A stretch of 64,000 nt of DNA, taken from Xanthobacter agilis (GTDB lineage: Bacteria > Pseudomonadota > Alphaproteobacteria > Rhizobiales > Xanthobacteraceae). Shown one piece after another: positions 16,737-24,384 of the stretch. How positions within the stretch are numbered: position 1 is the first letter of the stretch; every line of letters begins with the position of its first letter. The notes under the pieces are model-generated. The model saw only the letters and a list, made by a program, of their open reading frames with translations, was not told the origin of the DNA and ran no database searches. Where the stretch lies: the NCBI RefSeq assembly GCF_021730435.1, contig NZ_JABWGX010000008.1, positions 114,794 through 178,793 on the forward strand. The letters run 5' to 3'. Made by a program: the position numbers and the translations under genes.

Positions 16737-17813
16737 TCAGTTGTAGATGGAGTATTGGCCGCCGACGAAGAAGCGTCCGTCCACGAAGGCGTCGATCTGC
16801 GGCTCGGTCAGGCCGCGCTCGCCGAGGATGTCGTCACCATTCGCCACATACCAGGCCTGGAACGTCTTGATGGCGGCACGGGCGCGGTCGGCATTGGGCT
16901 CGCCGGCCATGAACTCCCACTCGCCGGCATGGGTGATCTGGAACTTGGCCACTTCGAGCGGCACGCGGGTCTTGTCGGCGACGATCTCGGCGGCCTCGTC
17001 TACATGGTCGAGGGTCCATTCGCGGGTCTTCTCGCGGGCGGCCAGGAAGGCTTTGACCACCTGGGGATACTTGTTCACGAAATCGCGGCGGGCAAAGTAG
17101 GTCACGCGGCCGGCGTTATTCACATAAATGCCGTCGTCGGGCGAGCGGTCCACCACCTTGAGCTTGCCGGACAGCCAGGCGCCGGTGAAGGCCCCGGCGG
17201 CAAGGTGCGCGGTGGTCGCGTCGGTGGCGCCGGAGAGCACCGAGGAGATGGCCACCGCCGCATTGTCGATGGAGGTGTAGCGGATGCGCCCCTGCTTCTC
17301 TCGGGAATCGAATGGCAGCCCCGCCTTGGTGGTGACCTCGAAGGGTGACGACCAGTAGCAGGAGATGCGGGAGGAGCCAAACTTCTTGCCGTCGAGGTCG
17401 GCCACCGAATTGATTTTGTCGTTGTCGGCGCGGGCCAGGATGGGCGCGCGATAGCGGTTGGACGGCTCGGAGGTCCAGATGATGACGCCGTCGAGCCCGT
17501 TGGCGCGGTGCACCGTGGCCGGGTAGATCATGCGCTGGGCGATGGCGATGGCCCCTCCGTTCACGGCCGCAGCTTCCGCGCCCAGGAGGTCGGCGGCGCC
17601 GGAGGCGATCAGGTTCACCTTGGTGGTGCCGATCTTGTCGAACTCCTGTTTGAAGATGCCCTTCTCCTGGGCGATCACGGTCCAGGGGGTGAGCTGAAGG
17701 TTGATGGAGGGCAGCACCTCCTCCGCGCGGGCCGGCGCGAAGGCGAGCAGACCGAACGCTAGCGCCAGCAGGCCGGATGCGCGGCGCGCGGGTTGGGACA
17801 TTCCGTGGGGCAT
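16737..17813 (-). CDS. ABC transporter substrate-binding protein, SsuA/TauA/NMT1-like
   Basis: The ATG at 17813 has AGGAG six bases upstream. The 358-residue product begins with a signal peptide (ARRASGLLALAFGLLAFAPA, cleaved after ARA). Its mature part starts EEVLPSINLQLTPWTVIAQE, the usual pattern for SsuA/NMT1 proteins whose first strand faces the ligand. It captures a small anion or sulfonate in the periplasm and delivers it to the adjacent permease. It is first in the operon SBP-permease-ATPase-small protein. The upstream region (17814-17932) is AT-rich and probably the promoter. The ligand is unknown. Confidence 0.88.
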   Translation of the reverse strand: MPHGMSQPARRASGLLALAFGLLAFAPARAEEVLPSINLQLTPWTVIAQEKGIFKQEFDKIGTTKVNLIASGAADLLGAEAAAVNGGAIAIAQRMIYPATVHRANGLDGVIIWTSEPSNRYRAPILARADNDKINSVADLDGKKFGSSRISCYWSSPFEVTTKAGLPFDSREKQGRIRYTSIDNAAVAISSVLSGATDATTAHLAAGAFTGAWLSGKLKVVDRSPDDGIYVNNAGRVTYFARRDFVNKYPQVVKAFLAAREKTREWTLDHVDEAAEIVADKTRVPLEVAKFQITHAGEWEFMAGEPNADRARAAIKTFQAWYVANGDDILGERGLTEPQIDAFVDGRFFVGGQYSIYN

Positions 17814-18007
17814 CAGGATCTCCTGAACGGATGGGATAAGCGGGGCTCGACCGCGAACGGTCTTTAAGTTAATTTAATCAATGGATTTTATATAAAAATA
17901 ACACGGTAGCGCAACAGCTTTTCCGGCGCGCCGTGGGCGGATGTGCCGCCGGCGACGCGGACAGGCGGGGGGTGGGCGGTCGTCAACCGCTTGTTTTCCC
18001 GCCGAAA

Positions 18008-18895
18008 ATGATGGGCCCGACCATGTCTTTGCCGCCCCGATGCAAGGGTTTCGTTCCGCTCGCGGCCTGCGGTCTCGCGCTGCTCCTGGCGACGGTGCTC
18101 GCCGGGTTGCCGCTTGGCGTCGCCCTTCCCCTGGAGCCACGGGCCCTCGCGGCGGCATTCGCGGGCGGGGAGGCTAATTTTGCTGGGCGTTCCCTGATCG
18201 TTGGCGTCCCCTGGTTGCCGCCGCCTGAAACGCCGGACGGCCGGCTCTACATGGAGGAGGGATTCGAGATCGATCTCGCCACCGAGCTGGCCGCCAGGCT
18301 TTCCGCCGAACTGCGGCTGGTGCGGGTGGCGCCCGACGCCGCGCGTGAGGCCCTCGACGCGGGACGGGTGGATCTTGTCTTGGCCCGGGTCGGCGCCGAC
18401 GATCCGCTCAGGACCCACGCCGTGGTGCGGGAGAGCGGGTTCGCCTCGGGCCTCAGCGTGGCCATGCGGACAGACCGTCCGCTCGCCTCCTGGGAGGCTT
18501 TGAAGGGCCGTGTGGTGTGCGTCTCCGAGGCCAACCTGTCCGGGCAGCGGCTGGCCGCGCGGCTGGGTGCGCAGGTGCAGCTCTGGCGGGCGCCGGCGGT
18601 GGCGCTCATGCACATGCGCACCGGCGATTGCGACGCCGCGCTCCACGACCGCGCGCTGCTCGACCCCCTGCTTGGCAGGCGCTCATGGGAGAAGTTCTCG
18701 GCCACCCTGCCGCCGGTCGAATCGTCGACCCTGGTCATCGCCACGGCGCCCGGACGGGGCGATCTGGCCCGCGCCGTGCAGCGCGCGATGGCCGCTCTCG
18801 GAACCTCCGATCGCTGGCTGCAGCGGCGGGAGAAATGGGCCTCCATCGTGTCGTTCGAGGTCTACCGCGATCAGGTGGCGGCGGATTGCCATTGA
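18008..18895 (+). CDS. Periplasmic solute-binding protein, family 3
   Basis: A start at one of two adjacent ATGs (18008/18011) or at 18023 gives a signal peptide (LAACGLALLLATVLAGLPLG). The body reads as an amino-acid-type solute-binding protein of family 3 (SLIVGVPWLPPPETPDGRLY, GFEIDLATELAARLSAELRL, LDAGRVDLVLARVGADDPLR). Its stop overlaps the start of a di-haem cytochrome gene (TTGA), so the two proteins are made together. No permease or ATPase is nearby, which suggests a sensing or partner role and not transport. A resemblance to dehydrogenase-associated binding proteins such as MxaJ is possible but unproven. Confidence 0.75.
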   Translation: MMGPTMSLPPRCKGFVPLAACGLALLLATVLAGLPLGVALPLEPRALAAAFAGGEANFAGRSLIVGVPWLPPPETPDGRLYMEEGFEIDLATELAARLSAELRLVRVAPDAAREALDAGRVDLVLARVGADDPLRTHAVVRESGFASGLSVAMRTDRPLASWEALKGRVVCVSEANLSGQRLAARLGAQVQLWRAPAVALMHMRTGDCDAALHDRALLDPLLGRRSWEKFSATLPPVESSTLVIATAPGRGDLARAVQRAMAALGTSDRWLQRREKWASIVSFEVYRDQVAADCH

Positions 18896-20004
18896 CCCGG
18901 CGGCTGCACTGGATCGGCTGGGCGCTGGCGCTCGGCGTGGTCGCGGGGGCCGGGTTCGGCGGGGCGGCCGAGGCGGCCGAGGCGCCGGTGCCGATCGATG
19001 CCGCGGGCCTGCGGGCGGCCTATGCTGGTCCGCCGTCGAGCTGGCCCGCGCCCGACATCGATTCGGACGTCGCGTTCGTGGAGTTGGGGGCCGCCTCGCC
19101 CTCGCCCGCCACGTCGCCCATGGAGGCGGACCGGGTCGCGCTCGGGGCTCGGCTGTTTCAGGATAGCGGACTGTCCGCCGATGGCCGCGTCTCCTGCGCG
19201 TCCTGCCACGCGCCGGAGCAGGGCTTCAGCGTGGCGACGCCGGTGGCGCGCGGGGTGGGCGGCATCGTCGGGCGGCGCAACCCGCCGGCGCTCTTCACAG
19301 TCTCGCTGCAGGCGGTCTTTGATTGGGACGGGCGCGGCTCCGATCTCGCTCAGCGCGCGCTTGCGCCGCTGACGGCACCAGATGAAATGGGCAATGGCAC
19401 TCTCGATGTGGTGCTGGCGCGCCTCGCGGCCGCGGCGGACGCGGTGGCTTTCGAGCGTCTGTTTCCGGGGGAGGGCGTGTCGGCGCGCAGCCTTGGCGCG
19501 GCGCTTGTCGCCTTTCTCTCCACCCTCGATCAGGACAGCCGGTTCGACCGTTTCGCGCGCGGCGATGGCGCGGCCCTCTCCGATCCGGAGATCGAGGGAC
19601 TGCATCTGTTCCGTACCAAGGCGCGCTGCGCCAATTGCCATTTCGGCCCGCGCCTGAGCGACGGCCTGTTCTACAATCTGCGCCTGTCCTTCTTCGGCGA
19701 GAAGGCCGCGGACGTTGGTCGGTACGCAGTCACAGGCCGGACGGAGGACGTCGGCCAGTTCCGCACCGCGAGCCTGCGGCACATTTGCGCCAGCGCGCCC
19801 TACATGCGCAACGGGCTGTTCCCGACCCTCGACGGCGTCGTCAATTTCTATGATCGCGGCGGCGGCGAGGTCTGGGCGCGCAATGCCCGCGAGGCCGCCC
19901 ACCCGCTCTATCGCCACGCTGCGCGCGCCTCGGCGCATCTGCGTCCGCTCGGCCTCGCGCCCCAGGAGAAGGCGGCCCTCGTCGCCTTCCTGCGGAGCCT
20001 GTGA
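18892..20004 (+). CDS. Di-haem cytochrome c peroxidase / MauG-like protein
   Basis: I set the start at the TTG at 18892, overlapping the upstream stop; the longer frame is shadow. The product has 370 residues with a signal peptide (WIGWALALGVVAGAGFGGAA). Two CxxCH haem sites are visible, CASCH at about 102-106 and CANCH at about 246-250, as in bacterial cytochrome c peroxidases and MauG. LRHICASAPYMRNGLFPTLD is the conserved C-terminal loop of the family. It acts in the periplasm, reducing peroxide or modifying a partner enzyme. The close coupling to a binding protein is unusual. Confidence 0.88.
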   Translation: MTRRLHWIGWALALGVVAGAGFGGAAEAAEAPVPIDAAGLRAAYAGPPSSWPAPDIDSDVAFVELGAASPSPATSPMEADRVALGARLFQDSGLSADGRVSCASCHAPEQGFSVATPVARGVGGIVGRRNPPALFTVSLQAVFDWDGRGSDLAQRALAPLTAPDEMGNGTLDVVLARLAAAADAVAFERLFPGEGVSARSLGAALVAFLSTLDQDSRFDRFARGDGAALSDPEIEGLHLFRTKARCANCHFGPRLSDGLFYNLRLSFFGEKAADVGRYAVTGRTEDVGQFRTASLRHICASAPYMRNGLFPTLDGVVNFYDRGGGEVWARNAREAAHPLYRHAARASAHLRPLGLAPQEKAALVAFLRSL

Positions 20005-20302
20005 GGCCCGGAACATGATGGCCCGAGATGGATGATGACGAGAGCATGAGGCGAGGGCCGCCCCCTTAGGATGGGGGAGGGGCGCCGTAGCATGGACAGG
20101 CTGCGGCGTGGGCAAACACGCGCGATGTCGTCGTGCTGGCGACCGTGGCGCCGGCGGTGCGTGCTATTCCCATTGAGATCCACGCCGCCACCAAGCCCAA
20201 TCTACATCCCGGTACTTGCTGGCCAGGATGGCACTCTGGATTGAGACTGCTTCCGGCGGCCGGTTCGGCTTCAGCGGAAAGCAGGGCGTGGGCGGTCGGC
20301 AA

Positions 20303-20338
20303 GGGGCGCGGGATGGGGCGCGGGATGGGGCGCGGGAC
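20303..20338 (+). repeat. 12-bp tandem repeat, three units, in the 20005-20585 gap
   Basis: GGGGCGCGGGAT occurs three times in a row; the last unit ends in C in place of T. It lies in a 580-bp stretch between the cytochrome gene and a small minus-strand gene. I saw no convincing ORF, RNA or promoter elsewhere in that stretch. It is a simple-sequence tract, possibly variable in length. Confidence 0.7.
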
Positions 20339-20585
20339 GGGGAGGAGAAATGCGGGGCTTCCAGGCGGGGCTTCCAGATGCCGCTTGGCGACTTCGGAAG
20401 ACAGGCTTGAACGAAGCAATTGACCGGAGCGCCTGGGCGCTGTCGTCCCATTCGGTCAGATTGGGAGCATGATTTGAAAGCCGTCTTCGGGACCGCCTCA
20501 GAATTGAGTATGCGCGAGGGACAGTTTTTCCGTCCCTTTGCCGGCCGGCTCCAGAGCTTTCACGAGAGGTTATGCAACTCGATTG

Positions 20586-20792
20586 TCACGAGACGCGCGC
20601 TGACTTGCGTGATTGTTTCAAGGGAATTGCTACTTCGCGTGCTTCGCGCTCGGCGCGCAGTCGCGACGTCTTCTCCCGCACGGCTTCGAAGTCGCTTCGG
20701 TAGCGCTCCATGGCATGGGCGGTGGATTCCTCAAGCTGGCGTCGCCGCTCGGAACTTGAGAGTTGAGTTTGATGTGTCGTGATCGGTGTCAT
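20586..20792 (-). CDS. Small charged hypothetical protein
   Basis: The 68-residue product (start ATG 20792) is rich in Arg, Glu and Ala and reads as one amphipathic helix: SSERRRQLEESTAHAMERYR, SDFEAVREKTSRLRAEREAR. Similar short helical proteins with LRAxRxAR-type motifs are common in Hyphomicrobiales and are often labelled hypothetical or regulatory. It lies next to cspA, on the same strand but 160 bp downstream, after a terminator-like hairpin. Function unknown; a coiled-coil or nucleic-acid-linked role is possible. Confidence 0.55.
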   Translation of the reverse strand: MTPITTHQTQLSSSERRRQLEESTAHAMERYRSDFEAVREKTSRLRAEREAREVAIPLKQSRKSARVS

Positions 20793-20860
20793 GAAATATA
20801 CTACCACAAATACATGGTGTTGTGGCGTATTCTTTCGCGATCATCGCCGACCTCAAAAAC

Positions 20861-20888
20861 AAAAAGCCCCGCCTCACAGAGACGGAGC
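20861..20888 (-). terminator. Rho-independent terminator of cspA
   Basis: On the minus strand GCTCCGTCTC-TGT-GAGGCGGGGC pairs with G-U allowances and is followed by TTTTTGTTTTTG, about 70 bases after the cspA stop. A strong intrinsic terminator is the best reading. Confidence 0.75.
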
Positions 20889-20956
20889 CTTCCGCTGTCA
20901 TCTTCAGGTGGATCCTAAGCCATTGCCAGTACATCCGTGGTCAACGGCTTGGAATA

Positions 20957-21166
20957 TCACGCTGCCTGAAGATTTCCTGCCGAGCTCTTGCCCGACTTGT
21001 TGTCGCGAACGATGTCGAACTGCAGCTTCTGCCCTTCGGCAAGAGTCTGCATGCCGGCGCGCTCAACGGCGGAGATGTGAACGAACACGTCCGTGCCGCC
21101 GTCGTCGGGCTGAATGAAGCCAAAGCCCTTGGTGGCGTTGAACCACTTAACGGTACCGATATTCAT
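20957..21166 (-). CDS. cspA: Cold shock domain protein
   Basis: The 69-residue protein begins [20 protein letters not shown], with the RNP1 motif KGFGFIQP, and has RNP2 as [13 protein letters not shown]. It is a single-domain nucleic-acid chaperone that unfolds RNA hairpins in the cold or in stationary phase. A purine-rich ribosome-binding site (GGAAA-type, in the reverse complement of TTTCC at 21175) precedes the start. The long upstream region to 21346 is typical of csp leader RNAs, but I could not define its structure. A terminator follows. Nothing is unusual in length. Confidence 0.95.
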   Translation of the reverse strand: MNIGTVKWFNATKGFGFIQPDDGGTDVFVHISAVERAGMQTLAEGQKLQFDIVRDNKSGKSSAGNLQAA

Positions 21167-21346
21167 GACGATTTCCTTTCAATCGTGCAGAGTGGATCCG
21201 CCTGAAAGGTTCAGGCGAAACAAGAGTTAGATATTGAAGGGAGTTATCGTCGTCCGCAGCGTGTGTGCGTCAGAAAGATCAGCCGTCAAAATCAGACAAA
21301 ACGTAGATAGCGGGCGATTGTGTCGATGGCAAGGCATGAAAGATAT

Positions 21347-21553
21347 TTAATCCAGCGAGCCTGCCTTCGCTCCAAAGCGACGTAGCTCGGATTCCCGCGC
21401 CACGCGCTCAAACGCCTCGTTTTCGCCTTTGACCCGATAGCTCGGCTCGCCCTTATCGGGCGGCAGTTCCCGGACGATCCGAAATCGCCCAGCCGGCGAA
21501 CGGAAGCCCATGACGAACTCCACCCAGCCATCGACCTTGAATTTTGCATTCAT
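21347..21553 (-). CDS. Hypothetical protein, 68 aa
   Basis: The product reads MNAKFKVDGWVEFVMGFRSP, then AGRFRIVRELPPDKGEPSYR, and ends in a charged helix (ENEAFERVARESELRRFGAK). Such small basic proteins with a beta-strand pair and the PSYRVKGENEAFERVARESEL wording are widespread in Hyphomicrobiales and lack a known role. It stands alone, 180 bp upstream of cspA on the same strand. Coding is supported by its length, start and family-like wording. No function is proposed. Confidence 0.65.
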   Translation of the reverse strand: MNAKFKVDGWVEFVMGFRSPAGRFRIVRELPPDKGEPSYRVKGENEAFERVARESELRRFGAKAGSLD

Positions 21554-21697
21554 TGTATTTTCTTAGCACATTTTTCCTTCGGTGTGCGCGGAATCACCAT
21601 GGCGATCGCTTTTTTCTGTCCCATTTCCTTGACGACCGCACCGCTCCCCCCGTGTTAGCTTGTTCGCGGCTTCCGCACGGAAGCCCAAGGAGCTGTG

Positions 21698-22069
21698 ATG
21701 AAAATTCTGGGCGTGCTGATCTGCCTTCTCTGTGGGGGCGCCTCGTCCGCTTTCGCGCTTTCCCCGGACATGACGCTCGACTTCACATGGATCGGCACCG
21801 CCTTGTGCGCGCCAACCCCCGGCAGCCCGGAGTTCCAGGTTGAGAACATGCCCGCGCGAACGGCGGTCCTGCGGTTTGTGCTGATCGGTCCGAACGGGGC
21901 GGAGCTTGGCGGGGCCGACGTGCCGCGGCCGGTCCATGGCACCGTGCCGCGCGGGACCATTTCGTTTCGCGCCCCGTGCGTCGGGGGCATGTACACCTGG
22001 ACCGTCGAGGCCGTGGACGCCCAGGGCAAGCCGCTCGGAAAGGCGAAGCTCACGCGTCCGTTCTACTGA
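21698..22069 (+). CDS. Secreted hypothetical protein
   Basis: AAGGAG lies a few bases before the ATG at 21698. The 123-residue product has a signal peptide (ILGVLICLLCGGASSAFALS). The mature beta-rich part contains the cysteine pair C-A-P-T and C-V-G-G (TALCAPTPGSPEFQVENMPA ... ISFRAPCVGGMYTWTVEAVD), which could form a disulfide in the periplasm. The outline resembles an Ig-like or YbhB-free periplasmic fold. I do not recognise the family. Its neighbours are cspA and rpsU, which gives no hint. Confidence 0.7.
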   Translation: MKILGVLICLLCGGASSAFALSPDMTLDFTWIGTALCAPTPGSPEFQVENMPARTAVLRFVLIGPNGAELGGADVPRPVHGTVPRGTISFRAPCVGGMYTWTVEAVDAQGKPLGKAKLTRPFY

Positions 22070-22123
22070 GCGGGCTGCGGACGCCGGGCCAGGAACGATC
22101 GTCCCCTGTCCCGGCATCAGCCG

Positions 22124-22378
22124 TCAGCGGCTTGCGGACGTCGCCGGCTTCTTCACGCGGCGCTTGGGCGCGGCGATCAATCCTTCCCACTGGGCCTTCT
22201 TGCGGGCGGCCTTGCGGTGGCGCCGAATGGCCTCGTCGTGCTCGCGGACGCGCCGCTCGGAGGGCTTCTCGTAAGCCCGGCGCTGCTTCATCTCACGGAA
22301 AACGCCCTCGCGCTGCATGCGCTTCTTGAGGACCTTGAGTGCCTGCTCGATATTGTTGTCTCTAACGAGGACCTGCAA
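22124..22378 (-). CDS. rpsU: 30S ribosomal protein S21
   Basis: The 84-residue protein begins [20 protein letters not shown], the bacterial S21 signature. It has the basic C-terminal extension ([16 protein letters not shown]) common in Alphaproteobacteria. S21 sits on the small-subunit platform near the anti-Shine-Dalgarno sequence and helps initiation. Proximity to cspA is common in this group. Convergent with the secreted hypothetical gene at its left. Confidence 0.96.
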   Translation of the reverse strand: MQVLVRDNNIEQALKVLKKRMQREGVFREMKQRRAYEKPSERRVREHDEAIRRHRKAARKKAQWEGLIAAPKRRVKKPATSASR

Positions 22379-22516
22379 AAGATATCCAATCTGAAGGTCG
22401 TCACGAATCCCCGGCCACCATGTGACCGTTCGCTCGGATGGGCCGGCGGACCGCCGGCGGGCGGCATAATAGATGGGATGGCCTCACAAAGCGATGGCTT
22501 ACGGCCATTGCGTTGT

Positions 22517-23323
22517 TCAGGCGGTTTCGGCGGTCACCACCTTGAAGCTGCTGAGCGTCGACAGCCCGAAGGAGGTCACGATGGCGACATCGGTGGCGTC
22601 GCGGCCGCGGGCCATGAGGATGCGGCCGATGCGGGGGCTGTTGTGCCGGGCATCGAACGTATACCAACGACCGCCCAGATAGGCCTCGAACCAGGCGCTG
22701 AAGTCCATCGGCGCCGGGTCGGGCGGCACCCCGATGTCGCCGAGATAGCCGGTGCAATAACGGGCCGGGATGTTCATGCAGCGGCAGAGCGTGACGGCGA
22801 GGTGGGCGAAATCCCGGCAGACCCCCCGTCGTTGGGTGTAGGCGTCGAAGGCGGTCTTCAGCGGGCTCGCGTGCGCGTAATTGAAGGTGATGTGATTGTG
22901 AACGAAGTCGCAAATGGCCTGGACTCGCGGCCAGCCCTTGGGCGTATGGCCGAACAGCGACCAGGCGATGTTGCTCAGCCGGTCCGTTTCGCAATAGCGG
23001 CTGCCCAGGAGGAACATCAGCACGTCCACCGGCAGTTCGTCGAGTTCATGCTGTGGCGCATCGGGCGCCAGCGGGTCGGGCTGGCCGCTGTCGCGGATGA
23101 CGAAATCGGTGTGCATGGTGAGCCGGCCGGCCGGCGCCTTGATGACGTGGCAGAAATTGCCGAAGCTGTCGTGATAGGTGTTGGCCGCAAGCGGCGGATC
23201 GAACTGCACGCGGTCGAGGCTCACCAGATCGTTGATTCTTGAGGGGTGCACGCTCAAGGTCAGGATCATGGGCGTCGGCTGGGGGCACGCATAGGAAATC
23301 TCGTACCCGGCGTGGATGAGCAT
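22517..23323 (-). CDS. Transglutaminase-like family protein
   Basis: The start ATG at 23323 (MLIHAGYEISYACPQPTPMI) has GAGG six bases upstream, better than the ATG at 23335. The 268-residue protein has the transglutaminase core triad. The cysteine is in TQRRGVCRDFAHLAVTLCRC, the histidine follows in RWYTFDARHNSP, with the aspartate in the same block. The N-terminal domain (about 1-115) is the usual one of these bacterial proteins. Members cleave or remodel peptides; the substrate is unknown. It is divergent from the formylglutamate amidohydrolase-like gene. Confidence 0.88.
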   Translation of the reverse strand: MLIHAGYEISYACPQPTPMILTLSVHPSRINDLVSLDRVQFDPPLAANTYHDSFGNFCHVIKAPAGRLTMHTDFVIRDSGQPDPLAPDAPQHELDELPVDVLMFLLGSRYCETDRLSNIAWSLFGHTPKGWPRVQAICDFVHNHITFNYAHASPLKTAFDAYTQRRGVCRDFAHLAVTLCRCMNIPARYCTGYLGDIGVPPDPAPMDFSAWFEAYLGGRWYTFDARHNSPRIGRILMARGRDATDVAIVTSFGLSTLSSFKVVTAETA

Positions 23324-23430
23324 GTGAAACCTCATGGCTGTGCGGACGCGGCCCGCGGATGTCGGCTATGTTGCGTGCAACTCGAAACGTCGCGTCGGTG
23401 GCGCGGCCGGTGCCGGAGGGGCCTTCTGAC

Positions 23431-24216
23431 GTGACGGCGACTTTTTCCTTGCTGGCGGCGGGCGACATGCCCCCGGTCGAGGTATTCAACGCCGATGGGG
23501 AATCCGCGCTCCTCATCGTCGCGGACCATGCGGGCAATGCCTTTCCCCGGTCGGTGGGCAACCTTGGCCTTGATGCGGTGGACCGAGGGCGTCACATCGC
23601 GTGGGATCTCGGCATCGCCGGGGTCTGCCGGATCGTGTCAGACCTACTCCATGCCACGCTCATACAACAGCACTATTCCCGCCTCGTCATCGACTGCAAC
23701 CGGCCGCCGGGCACCGCGCAGTCTATTCCCGAAGTGAGCGACGGCACCCTCGTGCCCGGTAATCGGGCACTTCAGGGCGCGGCGCGGCTGGCGCGCGAGG
23801 GCGAGATTTTCCGCCCCTATCACGCTCGGATCGCGGCTGAGCTCGATCGGCGGCAGGCGGCGGGGCGCGCGCTGGCCCTGATCGCCATGCACAGCTTCAC
23901 GCCGGTCTTCGATCGCGTGAAACGACCATGGGATATCGGTGTGCTCCACCACCGGGACAGCCGGCTCGCCCACGCGCTGCTTGCCGTGCTGCGCCGGCAG
24001 GGCGACCTGATCGTCGGCGACAACGAGCCTTACGATGTCAGCGACGCGACTGACTGGACCATTCCCCTCCATGGCGAGCGACGCGGGATCCTTCATGTCG
24101 GCATCGAGATCCGGCAGGACCTCATTGCCGGGCCGGACGAGCAGGCGGCCTGGGGCGCGCGGATCGCGGCCTTGCTGCCGCTCGCCCTCGCGGAGTGCGC
24201 GGAGGTCGCCGCATAG
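23431..24216 (+). CDS. N-formylglutamate amidohydrolase-family protein
   Basis: I chose the GTG at 23431 (TATFSLLAAGDMPPVEVFNA) because GGAGGGG lies nine bases upstream and it fits the family's N-terminus; an ATG at 23359 gives a longer frame. The 261-residue protein has VADHAGNAFPRSVGNLGL, QQHYSRLVIDCNRPPG and IAMHSFTPVFD, which match the HutG-like metal site. The enzyme hydrolyses N-formylglutamate, or a related amide, to glutamate. No histidine-degradation genes are nearby, so the substrate here is open. Confidence 0.8.
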   Translation: MTATFSLLAAGDMPPVEVFNADGESALLIVADHAGNAFPRSVGNLGLDAVDRGRHIAWDLGIAGVCRIVSDLLHATLIQQHYSRLVIDCNRPPGTAQSIPEVSDGTLVPGNRALQGAARLAREGEIFRPYHARIAAELDRRQAAGRALALIAMHSFTPVFDRVKRPWDIGVLHHRDSRLAHALLAVLRRQGDLIVGDNEPYDVSDATDWTIPLHGERRGILHVGIEIRQDLIAGPDEQAAWGARIAALLPLALAECAEVAA

Positions 24217-24384
24217 ATCCGGCGCGGCCGGTTTTCCGCATCTGCGCCCCGTTTCAGGCTCGTTTCTTGCTTCGTTGTTTGCTGTCTGAACTTCGAGATT
24301 GCGGTGTCGATCCCGCCCGCTCGGCGCGACAGATGCCTTCCGCGATATCGCCGGGGGCCGCGAGCGTGACGGGGAAGGGCGGCC

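Noticed and set aside
18008..18895. MxaJ/XoxJ partner of methanol dehydrogenase
   Set aside because: No dehydrogenase gene or MxaG-type cytochrome lies adjacent; family 3 binding protein is as far as the sequence goes.
20303..20338. Three GC-rich 12-base units as a CRISPR-like array
   Set aside because: The units are contiguous, with no spacers and no cas genes.
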